The translations under genes were made by a program, and so were the position numbers. Under the pieces are notes generated by a model. The model saw only the letters and a program-made list of their open reading frames with translations. It was not told the DNA's origin and searched no databases. From Rhodospirillaceae bacterium (GTDB taxonomy: Bacteria > Pseudomonadota > Alphaproteobacteria > Rhodospirillales > Rhodospirillaceae), in the NCBI GenBank assembly GCA_029245025.1, contig JAQWQC010000025.1, positions 62,001 to 126,000 of the forward strand: DNA of 64,000 nt. Direction: 5' to 3'. Numbering within the stretch: the first letter of the stretch is position 1; each line of letters begins with the position of its first letter. This document shows, piece by piece, positions 35,093-43,604 of this stretch.

Positions 35093-36133
35093 ATGAGAGC
35101 CTACGAGATCGGTGATTACACAAAAGGGTTTGGCTTACACATTGTAGAGCGCCCGGACCCCGTTCCGGGATATGGTGAGGTGGTCATGAACGTACGTGCC
35201 ACCGGTATCAATGCCCGTGACTTATCCATTATGGAAGGGGCGCTCTCTAAACGAGCAATGCCGTATACGCGTGTTCCCCTTAGCGACAATGCTGGCGACG
35301 TCTTGGCGGTTGGGCCTGGTGTGGATCAAGTTGAGGTCGGCGACCGAGTCACTATGACCCACTATTGGCAATGGTTGGACGGTGATTGGAATGTTGCAAT
35401 GGCTGACCAAGATTACGCCGCTACTCTCGACGGATTCTTGGCGGAGCAGGTTGTTGTGCCTGCCGAGGCGCTGGTGCAAATACCTGACAGCATGACCTAT
35501 GAAGATGCCAGCACCCTTCAAAGTGCTGGATTAACAGCCTGGAATGCCGTTGTAGAAGCGGGGCAGGTAAGATCCTGCGATACCGTCCTGACACTAGGAA
35601 CGGGTGGAGTCTCGGTGTTTGGTATGCAATGGGCGAAGATGCTTGGAGCGCAGGCTATCGTTACGTCATCGAGCGACGATAAGCTTGAGCGCATGAAAGT
35701 GTTGGGTGCGGATTACACGATCAATTATCGCAATAGTCCCGGCTGGCACGAGGATGTGCTGAACCTAACGGACGGCAAGGGTGCCGACGTTGTTCTCAAC
35801 AATGTTGGTATGCAAGAGATGGAGAAATGCTTACTCTCGTGTGCATCTAACGGCCGGGTTATGTACATAGGCGCCAATCCTGTTGCTCACGATAAAAGCG
35901 AGCCTGAGCCGGTTGCATTGACGCGTTTTCCTAATCTGATCATTAAGGATTTAACAATTAAGGGAATAATAGTGGGTAGCCGACGCATGTTTGTAGATCT
36001 GGTGCAGGCCATGACGACTAATCAAATTAAACCCGTCATAGATAGGGTCTTTGATTTCGATAATTTTCTGGACGCGATTCCTTACATGAAAAGCGGTGAG
36101 AAACTGGGGAAGATCGTGATCCGCGTGCAATAG
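35093..36133 (+). CDS. Zinc-type alcohol dehydrogenase-like / quinone oxidoreductase (MDR family)
   Basis: A 346-residue medium-chain dehydrogenase/reductase. The N-terminal GroES-like domain has VRATGINARDLSIMEGAL and PLSDNAGDVLAVGPGVDQVEVGDRV. The catalytic Zn Cys of true ADHs is not evident, so it is more like an NADPH quinone or enone reductase. The Rossmann part has LTLGTGGVSVFGMQWAKMLGA and IVTSSSDDKLERMKVLGADYTINYR. AGGGACG precedes the ATG. It follows the PQQ dehydrogenase by 109 bases on the same strand. Confidence 0.88.
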   Translation: MRAYEIGDYTKGFGLHIVERPDPVPGYGEVVMNVRATGINARDLSIMEGALSKRAMPYTRVPLSDNAGDVLAVGPGVDQVEVGDRVTMTHYWQWLDGDWNVAMADQDYAATLDGFLAEQVVVPAEALVQIPDSMTYEDASTLQSAGLTAWNAVVEAGQVRSCDTVLTLGTGGVSVFGMQWAKMLGAQAIVTSSSDDKLERMKVLGADYTINYRNSPGWHEDVLNLTDGKGADVVLNNVGMQEMEKCLLSCASNGRVMYIGANPVAHDKSEPEPVALTRFPNLIIKDLTIKGIIVGSRRMFVDLVQAMTTNQIKPVIDRVFDFDNFLDAIPYMKSGEKLGKIVIRVQ

Positions 36134-36145
36134 GTGCGTGTCACT

Positions 36146-36514
36146 TCACTCAGGTATTGCTTCGCTACTAGAGCGTGGATAGGAGACCCACCCACTTATG
36201 AAGAACAATAAAAACAATCCCTCATTGCGAAGCTCTGACAGATTCGTATCTGTTATGCCGCCGATTGCTAAGCCATAAAATCGCCAGACCACGATAGCTG
36301 TCATAAAACCGATCACGACTGTTAGGCCCGTCACAAAAAGATGTGGTCTTACCAGCCCAATGGCGAAGGTGAAAAACAAGCCGTAGAACATCGCACCGAG
36401 GCTTGTGCGAAGGAAAGTTATGGAATGAGGCTCACCGGAAATGCTGACGCCGAACATATCGATACCTGCCATTGGGTTGAATGCATACTGCGGATGCCAT
36501 GACGAGACGGGCAT
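36146..36514 (-). CDS. Small membrane protein, DUF4345-like
   Basis: A 122-residue protein with about three hydrophobic segments (LGAMFYGLFFTFAIGLV, LFVTGLTVVIGFMTAIVVW, GLFLLFFISGWV). The segment order NPMAG-x-D, FLR-x-SLGAMFYGLFF, then a Gly-rich region is reminiscent of DUF4345, whose function is unknown. The first ATG gives a protein lacking the usual N-terminal helix; upstream in frame there are only 9 sense codons (IHQVLAYG before it) before a stop, so it may be N-terminally truncated. It converges with the MDR gene, 12 bases apart. Confidence 0.5.
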   Translation of the reverse strand: MPVSSWHPQYAFNPMAGIDMFGVSISGEPHSITFLRTSLGAMFYGLFFTFAIGLVRPHLFVTGLTVVIGFMTAIVVWRFYGLAIGGITDTNLSELRNEGLFLLFFISGWVSYPRSSSEAIPE

Positions 36515-36758
36515 GCCATAGGCGAGAACTTGATGAATTTATTGACATCGACCCAGTATTCCGCTGGCTGTGAAATTAGAATTGGCTATATCTGAGCGGG
36601 AATATACCTAAGCTGCAACCACCGTATTAAGTGCTTCGCTTAATTATACGTATTTGTTTAGTTTCGTTAGAGAATTAACACTTCCTTTAACTCTTGCGCC
36701 TTGCATTCGTATACGGCTAAACCCTTGCGATAAGTGGAAATGCTGACAGAGATGGACG
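36515..36758. other. AT-rich intergenic region upstream of the GSCFA operon
   Basis: A 244-base gap, visibly richer in A/T than its surroundings (the 60 bases from 36661 are 24 G/C). It contains a 6-bp inverted repeat ATTAAG-TGCTTCG-CTTAAT near 36630-36650. No open gene is evident. It probably carries the promoters of the divergent genes at 36146 and 36759. Confidence 0.4.
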
Positions 36759-37874
36759 ATGTCCGACGCCTACAAAACATGTCCTTACAATGATCTCCCA
36801 GAACGCGCCTTTTTCAAGAAATTGAGTGGGCGCAATGGCGATATCTGCCTTGAACCGGATCCGCGACTATCTATAGGGCCACAGGACAAAATTATCTCTG
36901 CTGGCAGTTGTTTTGCGGCGAGGATTGCCACGTTTATCCGTACCTCTGGATTAACGTACTTGTTCTCAGATGACCGCGTTAGTTCGGACGAGAATGAGGT
37001 GCGTGAGGAATCTCCCGCGATTTTTTCTTTGCGATATGGAAACATTTACACGACAAAGCATCTCGTCCAATTGTTGCGGCGTGTGGCAGGTAAGCAGGTT
37101 ATAGACCCTTCAGTAGCTCAGGACGAGAATGGGCGATACCGCAATCTTTTCCGCCCCAGTGTTCTTAGCTACAACTCTGTTGATGTGTTGCGCGCTGACG
37201 ATCAGACACACTTGTCTAACGTCAAGACTTTGTTGGAGAGGGCGACAGTCTTTACATTCACGCTTGGGTTAACGGAGCAGTGGGTCGACAATGAAACTGG
37301 AATCACGTTTCCTTCGGCACCTGGCTGCGGTTTTGGTGAGTTTGATCTGTCCAAGCACTCTTTTCACAATTCAACATTGCCCGAAGTTGTTGATGAACTC
37401 CGAGAGAGTATCGACCTGTTGCGAGAGATTAATCCTGAGCTTTCGATCGTGCTTACTCTTTCGCCCGTTCCTTTGGTTGCTACCTATGCGTCAGTATCCG
37501 CTATTGAGGCGACGTTTTATTCAAAGGCTTTGCTGCGACAGTCGATTGCACAAGTTGTTTCAGAATTGCCAGATACGGGTGTGCCCGTTACGTATTTTCC
37601 ATCCTATGAAATCGTCATGAATCCGTTCTGTATTAATGAAAACTTCGCTTCGGACATGCGGTCGATCAGTGAGATTGGTGTTGATCGTGTCATGCAACAG
37701 TTTCGAAGGCGGTTTGTGTCAGGTGCGGCTGAAGAACCCATTATCTCCATAGGCCTTCCAGCTCCGGAAATTATGGTCGACGACGATAAAAATAAAAGCG
37801 ACGACGTTGATCCTGTGTGTGAGGAAGAGAATATTTGGAATGCTTATTTGTCCAAAAGCGAGGAAATTAAGTGA
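36759..37874 (+). CDS. GSCFA-domain protein
   Basis: A 371-residue protein of the GSCFA family, related to SGNH/GDSL hydrolases and named for the motif seen here at residues 49-53 (SAGSCFAARIA). Other conserved elements are FSLRYGNIYTTKHLVQLL, TLGLTEQWVDNETG, SIVLTLSPVPLVAT and VTYFPSYEIVM. Homologues are often encoded with polysaccharide and capsule genes, but the biochemical activity is not settled. No signal peptide is evident, and the C-terminal tail is acidic. It is coupled to the next gene by a 4-base GTGA overlap. The base composition is more AT-rich than that of flanking genes, suggesting later acquisition. Confidence 0.83.
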   Translation: MSDAYKTCPYNDLPERAFFKKLSGRNGDICLEPDPRLSIGPQDKIISAGSCFAARIATFIRTSGLTYLFSDDRVSSDENEVREESPAIFSLRYGNIYTTKHLVQLLRRVAGKQVIDPSVAQDENGRYRNLFRPSVLSYNSVDVLRADDQTHLSNVKTLLERATVFTFTLGLTEQWVDNETGITFPSAPGCGFGEFDLSKHSFHNSTLPEVVDELRESIDLLREINPELSIVLTLSPVPLVATYASVSAIEATFYSKALLRQSIAQVVSELPDTGVPVTYFPSYEIVMNPFCINENFASDMRSISEIGVDRVMQQFRRRFVSGAAEEPIISIGLPAPEIMVDDDKNKSDDVDPVCEEENIWNAYLSKSEEIK

Positions 37875-39439
37875 GGCGCAAGATCCACCAAGTTCGGCCG
37901 AAGGTGGTTCATGTCATTGGCGATTCTCACGCGCTAGCGTTCAAGAATAAGAGTATCGCTTACTCAGAAGTTTCAATGATTTTTTCCACCAGTGTTGCGT
38001 ATATTCGCGGACTAAGGCCTGACGTTCTGTTGGAGAACGGCAGGCTTAACCAACAACTAGCCGAATACTTGGTTAAAGAACGCATAATCACACCGAATGG
38101 TAAGCCTATTTCAGCAACCGATGATAGGGCCTTGCTGTCTGAGCAATATGCGACAGGCTCAGGCTTCGAAATGGAATTGGTTGTCTTTCATGTCGGTGAA
38201 ATATATGTCCGAAAATACCTCGGTACCCATCTACAGAACGGTGAATTTGATAAGGCCAAAATTGAATCAGACTTAAGCAATATTGTAGAATCCTACGTGA
38301 AGGACGTATTCACTATAGCCAGGAATTTTGGTTTAACGCCGGTGGTTCATGAGATAACTCCCCCGACAGCCGATGATTCACAATTTGAGAGAATAAATCA
38401 ATTTTCCAGTTCTCGCGAGCACCGAGCGTATGCGTACGAATGTTTCAACAAATTATTGGCCGAGTATGTGACCAAGCACTCGTGTATGTTATGCCCGTCA
38501 AGTGACCGCCTGGCCGACAATGAAGGGTGTCTAAAGGCGGAGTACGAATTTGATGGCGTGCATGCAGATCCGAAATATGCGCTGATGTCGCTCTGCCGAG
38601 TTGCTGACCTGTGGCTTTATAGCAGGGCGGTTGGAGGAACCAAAAGGTATGGTAGATGGTTTGAAATCACGAGGAGGTCAATAGACCTGCCAAAGATATC
38701 CCAGGTCGGTGTGTCTGATCCCGAGCAAATATTTGACCAAGCGCAGGTTGAGCGTATTCGGAAGTCGATCGGCCCGCTAGATTTTTTAGCGTGCAAAAAG
38801 CCTGCTCTAGATTGGTCACATGCGGCGCCTTTTAATGACACGGAAAAATCCACTACGGAAGTCAAGTATGGAGCCGTTGATGCCAGTGGGCTAGAGCTGC
38901 TCCATGAGGTCTTGGTTGATGGGCCGGCCGGAGATAGTATCCGGTCGCTCATTGGGTCTAAATTCGCAATCATAAACGTACGTGCTGTTGAATCTGCGCC
39001 ACACGCCGATGAGGGTGTTGGGCCTCAAAAGTTTCACAGGGATCATTGCCCAATCGGAATTTATAGAGGGCTACTCTATTTGGTGGATGTCGATGAAGGT
39101 GAAGGAGGGTTCGAATACCAACCTCTTGATGGGTCTCCTGAGCCAAAGCAAATATTGGGGAAGGCTGGCGCTTTGTTTTTGTTTGATGCAAATGCGGTCG
39201 ATCACCGAGGATCACCACCACGCACAACTACAAGACTTGCGCTAGACTTTGTAATTTTGACAGTCCCAGAAGAAGCGGAAGAAATAGTTCATTGTGCTCC
39301 CTTGGGGTATATATGGCCTGTTGACCCCTACATGTTTTCGCTGTCAGGTGCCTGCTACCCCAAGCAAAAATCTGACCGGTGGTTTTATCCTTCTCTGATT
39401 ACTGCAGGGTCAGAGCCGGCAAGATTCAAGCCGCTTTGA
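37871..39439 (+). CDS. Fusion of SGNH-type hydrolase and 2-oxoglutarate/Fe(II) oxygenase domains
   Basis: 522 residues in two parts. N-terminal (about 10-260): VVHVIGDSHALAF has a GDSH block with Ser19, VVFHVGE at 104-110, and FDGVHADPKYA with D228 and H231, the Asp-x-x-His pair of SGNH hydrolases. C-terminal (about 330-470): KFHRDHC gives H389-x-D391, VDHRGSPP gives H445, and TTTRLALDFVIL gives R455; this HxD...H...R order is the Fe(II)/2-oxoglutarate site of dioxygenases. AGALFLFDANAVDHRG has the usual strand before the distal His. GTG start overlapping the GSCFA stop (GTGA). I know of no named family with this architecture. A role in modifying a glycan, lipid or peptide is inferred from the SGNH/GSCFA pairing. 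Confidence 0.75.
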   Translation: MRRKIHQVRPKVVHVIGDSHALAFKNKSIAYSEVSMIFSTSVAYIRGLRPDVLLENGRLNQQLAEYLVKERIITPNGKPISATDDRALLSEQYATGSGFEMELVVFHVGEIYVRKYLGTHLQNGEFDKAKIESDLSNIVESYVKDVFTIARNFGLTPVVHEITPPTADDSQFERINQFSSSREHRAYAYECFNKLLAEYVTKHSCMLCPSSDRLADNEGCLKAEYEFDGVHADPKYALMSLCRVADLWLYSRAVGGTKRYGRWFEITRRSIDLPKISQVGVSDPEQIFDQAQVERIRKSIGPLDFLACKKPALDWSHAAPFNDTEKSTTEVKYGAVDASGLELLHEVLVDGPAGDSIRSLIGSKFAIINVRAVESAPHADEGVGPQKFHRDHCPIGIYRGLLYLVDVDEGEGGFEYQPLDGSPEPKQILGKAGALFLFDANAVDHRGSPPRTTTRLALDFVILTVPEEAEEIVHCAPLGYIWPVDPYMFSLSGACYPKQKSDRWFYPSLITAGSEPARFKPL

Positions 39440-39449
39440 GGATTGAGGC

Positions 39450-40511
39450 CTACGTCCGAGACTCTAGCTTGGGCAAAATGTGTTCGCCGAACGTGTCGAT
39501 GTCATGTTCAAAATCGGGGAAGGCAAACATGCACGCATCAACACCAGCCTCGTCATAGATGCGATCTAAATAATTCGCCACTGTCGCATAGGAACCAACT
39601 AGTGTCGGTAAGCCCATGAACATGGATTTGCGTTTCAAACTCTCGGACATACCGTCAGATTTATCGAGCTCAGCCTGACCGACCAAATTAGTAATCGCTA
39701 CTTCGTCCGCGCCAGCGATAATATGCTCAAATCGTTTGTGGGCATCGTCGTCGGTGTCCGCTGCAAATACGTTGAACAGCGCAATTGTACCCACATTCCG
39801 TTTTAACTCCGTCGCATGGGCCTGAAGCCGAGTCGTAATGCTTTTGAAAGCCTCAATATCACTTTCAATGTCGTGGCTGTTGCCCCCGGCGATGACAAAA
39901 TTTCGCTCTCCCATTTCAGCTGTGAAGCGAATACCCCGGTCGGATTGTCCGGCACACACAAGGGGGATAGGCGTGGTTGGCTTAGGCTTAATCTCCGCCT
40001 CATTCATTTCAAAGAACTGGCCTTTGAAATTTGATTTTCCCGTTTCCCATAGCTCTTTCAGGATCGTTACATATTCGGTGGCGTAGTCGTAGCGCGTGCC
40101 AAAGAATTCGTCGCCTGGCCACAAACCCATCTGATTAAACTCTTCCTTGTACCACCCTGACACAATGTTGAGGCCGAAGCGGTCCGGGCACACTGCTTCA
40201 ATGGTCGCCGCCATGCGGGCTGCCACGGCTGGGTGCAAGGAGAGATTGGTCACGGATGGAATCAGTTTGATTTTGCTTGTGACCGGGGCAAGCGATGCAG
40301 TTAGCGTGAAGGAGTCAAGGGCGTGGTCCCAGTATTCTGTTTCGCCTCCAAAGCCACGAAATTTGACCATGGACAGTGCGAAATCAAACCCCAGAGATTC
40401 ACACTTGAGTGTGACATCCCGATTGAGTGCCCAGGTTGGCCAGGTTGGCGGTACGTTCTTGGAGATAATGAAACCGCCCTTGGCGATGGGCAGGAAGATG
40501 CCAATGTCCAT
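39450..40511 (-). CDS. LLM-class flavin-dependent monooxygenase, RutA-like
   Basis: A luciferase-fold FMNH2-dependent oxygenase, about 353 residues. It resembles pyrimidine monooxygenase RutA along its length: IGIFLPIAKGGFIISKN, LGFDFALSMVKFRGFGG, YWDHALDSFTLTASLAPVTS, ARMAATIEAVCPDRFGLNIVSGWYKEEF, RYDYATEYVTILKELW and PLVCAGQSDRGI. The other rut genes are not nearby, so uracil degradation is not implied; close relatives also cleave amides and lactams. The start is one of two adjacent ATGs at 40514/40511. It is divergent from the VOC-DUF1838 group. Confidence 0.88.
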   Translation of the reverse strand: MDIGIFLPIAKGGFIISKNVPPTWPTWALNRDVTLKCESLGFDFALSMVKFRGFGGETEYWDHALDSFTLTASLAPVTSKIKLIPSVTNLSLHPAVAARMAATIEAVCPDRFGLNIVSGWYKEEFNQMGLWPGDEFFGTRYDYATEYVTILKELWETGKSNFKGQFFEMNEAEIKPKPTTPIPLVCAGQSDRGIRFTAEMGERNFVIAGGNSHDIESDIEAFKSITTRLQAHATELKRNVGTIALFNVFAADTDDDAHKRFEHIIAGADEVAITNLVGQAELDKSDGMSESLKRKSMFMGLPTLVGSYATVANYLDRIYDEAGVDACMFAFPDFEHDIDTFGEHILPKLESRT

Positions 40512-40671
40512 CATGATACGATGTGTCCCCTGAATTGGTTTGACCAATTTGACGACGAAAAGGCCGCCCCGCGCAAGACCAAAGGTAAATCATTCATCTA
40601 TATGACCTCCCATTGTGCAGGAGGTCTGCTGCCGGTTAGGCTTGGGCCAGAATGACATGACGGAGTTCGAA

Positions 40672-41715
40672 ATGAGGCATGTGAGACTAAGATTCATTGT
40701 ATTTTTGATCAGCCTTTTCGCGGTCTGGGGTGCCGCCCAGGCTGAGGAAGCGTGGCCGCTGGACCTTGATGTAGGCTGGCAAGAGGCGGTGCTGAGCGTC
40801 AGCAATGCGTTGGAATGGCAATCCCAGCTGGAAGACATTGCGGGGTGGCGCGCGGTTCATGCTGGCACTGTAGAACGCAGACAGCTCGAAGCATGGGGTC
40901 TAGACAAAAACGTATCGGCAAAAGCTATCGTTCTTCAGAATCCAGGTGAGCCCCAGGGGCTGGTTCGTCTGGTCCAATTCTCAGGTGTAGAACAGGTGCA
41001 GATCCGGTCAAGTGCCCAGTCATGGGATACCGGAGGGTTCTTGTCACTTCTGCTCAGATCACGGGGAGTAGACAAGAACTTCGCGGACGCACGCAGGTAC
41101 CAATGGACTGGGTATAACGATCCGGTCACGCTTTACCTGGGGCCAGAGAGGCGTTTGCGCAATGTCGTGTTGCGCGGCCCTGATAGCATTAATTTTGGTG
41201 TCTATGAGCGTGTTGTGCCCGGCCTGCCCGGATGGGCCAATATCAAAAAATTAAGTCGGCCGTTTAATTCAATGCAGATCGTGAAGGACCGTGATGCGAC
41301 GGTGGCTTTTTATGAAGATGTTCTCGGGTTTGTGTCCATGTCGATCGGCAATTCACCGGCTGCCCGGGCAGATGCCAACAACTTCGGTCTGCCCATGAAT
41401 TTGGTCACGTCAACGCCATTGAAATCGGCGATTATGCACCCTGTCGGCGGCGAGACCGGTCGTGTCGAATTTGTCGAATGGGACGGGTTAGAGGGGCGTG
41501 ACTTATCGGCGAGAGCCGTTGCACCGAATCTCGGTATTCTGACATTGCGTTTTCCTGTTTCTGATGCCGCCGAGCGCGCGTCCGACATCGTTGAGAAGGG
41601 TGGGCACCTGATGACCAAACCGACAACAGTGACTATGCCGCCGTACGGCGACGTGTCCTTATTCTCAGTAACAACGCCGGACGGCGTTTTCCTTGAATTT
41701 TTTGAGCCTCTATAA
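40672..41715 (+). CDS. Exported VOC (glyoxalase/dioxygenase fold) protein
   Basis: A 347-residue protein with a signal peptide (LRFIVFLISLFAVWGAAQA|EE). The C-terminal half is a clear VOC module: FNSMQIVKDRDATVAFYEDVLGF, then LGILTLRFPVSD and a final GVFLEFFEPL with the metal-ligand Glu. The N-terminal half (NALEWQSQLEDIAGWRAVHAG, LVRLVQFSG) looks like a second VOC module. ATG 40672 is chosen because GGAG lies 6 bases upstream and the signal peptide starts there. 12 bases separate it from a DUF1838 gene, and the next DUF1838 gene follows 3 bases after that, so the three form one operon. Reaction unknown. Confidence 0.82.
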   Translation: MRHVRLRFIVFLISLFAVWGAAQAEEAWPLDLDVGWQEAVLSVSNALEWQSQLEDIAGWRAVHAGTVERRQLEAWGLDKNVSAKAIVLQNPGEPQGLVRLVQFSGVEQVQIRSSAQSWDTGGFLSLLLRSRGVDKNFADARRYQWTGYNDPVTLYLGPERRLRNVVLRGPDSINFGVYERVVPGLPGWANIKKLSRPFNSMQIVKDRDATVAFYEDVLGFVSMSIGNSPAARADANNFGLPMNLVTSTPLKSAIMHPVGGETGRVEFVEWDGLEGRDLSARAVAPNLGILTLRFPVSDAAERASDIVEKGGHLMTKPTTVTMPPYGDVSLFSVTTPDGVFLEFFEPL

Positions 41716-41727
41716 GGGTTTATCGCA

Positions 41728-42663
41728 ATGACAGAACATATGCTCGATCGCCGGTCTGCCTTTGGCGCGCTGGGTGGATTTGGTTTTCCGCTGACTGGGA
41801 CCGCTCAAGCGGCACCTGGCTTCGATATGGAAGACCCAATCAGTCGATTTGAAGCCCGACTAAAAACAACGGGGACATTGGCAGAGGAAACCGTTCATCG
41901 GCTCTCGACGGGGCATGTATGGATGTATCACCCAGAGACTCACAAGTTCGATCCATTTTGCTCAATGGAAAACTATAACGTCACGGAATGGACTCATGAC
42001 GATGACGGTGTCATCCGTTCCCGGATGTTTGAAGTAGCGGTTTACCTAAAGTTCGGTACAGATGAGGTGATGGACGAGTGGGTTAATCCGTTTACCAACG
42101 AAAAGCTCAAGGTGCATCACTACGTAATTGGTCCAATGCTCGCTACGCACGACCCACGCGCGACGGATGCCGACGCTGGGGCTGAAAATGCTGAGCGAGT
42201 CATTGTGCCAAATCATCTCGACTGGATGGTGATGGGAGATACAGTTTACATGCCCACAGATTCATCTGTGGATTACAAGAACCCTCTCCAACCCGACGTT
42301 TGGCCACGCGCTTCGGCCGGTGAAACGTTTGGGTGGGACTCATTCATCATGTTTGCCTCTAAGATCAGCGACCTGGCAGACCCCGACGTCAAACAAGCTA
42401 TGGCACACAGTTGGTATCAAGAAAGCACCCGCTGGCAGCCTTGGATGCTTATGGGGCAACGTCCGGGCCGATTGATCGCCCGTGGCTATGGCAAGAAGAT
42501 GCGGTGGGAGGACATTCCGGCAGATCGCCTTAAGCGAATGGAGAAGCATGTCCCCGAAGTTCTTGATCGCGAGAATTGGGGTGACTTCCAGAACGAGTTT
42601 CTTTGGTATCTCCGCACCCAAAAACCTAAGCCGCCATTCAATCCGGCCGTAGGGGAGGGTTGA
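41728..42663 (+). CDS. DUF1838 family protein, paralogue B
   Basis: 311 residues. The leader has DRRSAFGALGGFGFPLTGTAQA, a Tat-like twin arginine and AxA site. Family blocks: MYHPETHKFDPFCSMENYNVTEW, VAVYLKFGTDEVMDEWVNPFTNEK, LDWMVMGDTVYMPTDSSVDYKNPLQPDVWPRASAGETFGW, QPWMLMGQRPGRLIARGYGKKM. These align closely with paralogue C immediately downstream (3-base gap) and with D at 57308, and more loosely with A at 14592. The function is not known. The operon partners are an exported VOC protein upstream and DUF1838-C downstream. Confidence 0.83.
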   Translation: MTEHMLDRRSAFGALGGFGFPLTGTAQAAPGFDMEDPISRFEARLKTTGTLAEETVHRLSTGHVWMYHPETHKFDPFCSMENYNVTEWTHDDDGVIRSRMFEVAVYLKFGTDEVMDEWVNPFTNEKLKVHHYVIGPMLATHDPRATDADAGAENAERVIVPNHLDWMVMGDTVYMPTDSSVDYKNPLQPDVWPRASAGETFGWDSFIMFASKISDLADPDVKQAMAHSWYQESTRWQPWMLMGQRPGRLIARGYGKKMRWEDIPADRLKRMEKHVPEVLDRENWGDFQNEFLWYLRTQKPKPPFNPAVGEG

Positions 42664-42666
42664 ACC

Positions 42667-43590
42667 ATGACATTCACTCTTGATCGTCGTTCCATGCTTG
42701 CTGGTGGCGCCGGAATGGCTGCTGGGTTGGGGAACCTTCCGCCATTGGAAATTGGTGGTGAAGCCTCTGCCCGCGAGCCACTAAATCTTGACGACCCGAT
42801 CGCTAAAATGCGGGCCAAGGTTAAAATGATCGGCACGTTGAAGGATAACGTGACCTCACATCGGGTCTCTCGGGGATGGGTGTACGGATACAATCCGGAC
42901 GATGACTCGTTCACGCCGTTCTACAGCATGATCAATTACAATGTTACGCAGTGGAGCCGCATCAGTGAGACTGAGCACAAATACAAGATGCACGAATGTG
43001 CGCTTTACACACCATTCGATGAGTTTGCTGAATTAAAAACCTTCCGCAATCCGTTTACGAACGAAGACGTTGAGCCGATGTCTTACGTCATTGGTCCAAT
43101 CGAGGTCGCCGTGACGCCAGAAGGTTCCGATACAGGTCCTGAAGCGACGATCAAGCCGGTCAATATGGATTGGACCGTAATGGGTGGGTCAGTATGGATG
43201 CCGGTCCAATCAGAGTTCTCTTTTCCCAATCCAATATCACCTGAAAAGTGGCCTCGAGAGTCTTCTGGTGAAACTACGACCTGGCAGTCGTTTATTCTGT
43301 TTATGGCGTCTCTAGCCGATCTTGAGAATCCGGATCTCGACCGTGTGCGAGCGCTCAACCACTATCAGGAGAATGTGACGTGGTCGCCGTGGCTTGAAAT
43401 GGCTGGGCACCCTGGGTTCTCCCTGTCGCGAGGCTTCGGCATGAAGTTTTTATCTATGGATGAAATCCCTGAGGAGCCGCTTAGTTTATTGCAAGAGACC
43501 TTGCCCGAGATGTTCGACCTCGATAGCTGGACGGGCGTGCGCAATAATTATCGCGATTTTATGAAAGCGCGCACACCCAAGCCGCTCTAA
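42667..43590 (+). CDS. DUF1838 family protein, paralogue C
   Basis: 307 residues. The leader LDRRSMLAGGAGMAAGLG is Tat-like. Shared blocks: VYGYNPDDDSFTPFYSMINYNVTQW, LKTFRNPFTNEDVEPMSYVIGP, MDWTVMGGSVWMPVQSEF, WPRESSGETTTWQSFIL and SPWLEMAGHPGFSLSRGFGMKF. The neighbouring B gene has the same block order, so the pair arose by tandem duplication, then diverged. Ends 14 bases from the convergent Old Yellow Enzyme gene. Confidence 0.83.
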   Translation: MTFTLDRRSMLAGGAGMAAGLGNLPPLEIGGEASAREPLNLDDPIAKMRAKVKMIGTLKDNVTSHRVSRGWVYGYNPDDDSFTPFYSMINYNVTQWSRISETEHKYKMHECALYTPFDEFAELKTFRNPFTNEDVEPMSYVIGPIEVAVTPEGSDTGPEATIKPVNMDWTVMGGSVWMPVQSEFSFPNPISPEKWPRESSGETTTWQSFILFMASLADLENPDLDRVRALNHYQENVTWSPWLEMAGHPGFSLSRGFGMKFLSMDEIPEEPLSLLQETLPEMFDLDSWTGVRNNYRDFMKARTPKPL

Positions 43591-43604
43591 ATCTCGTCGT
43601 ATGA

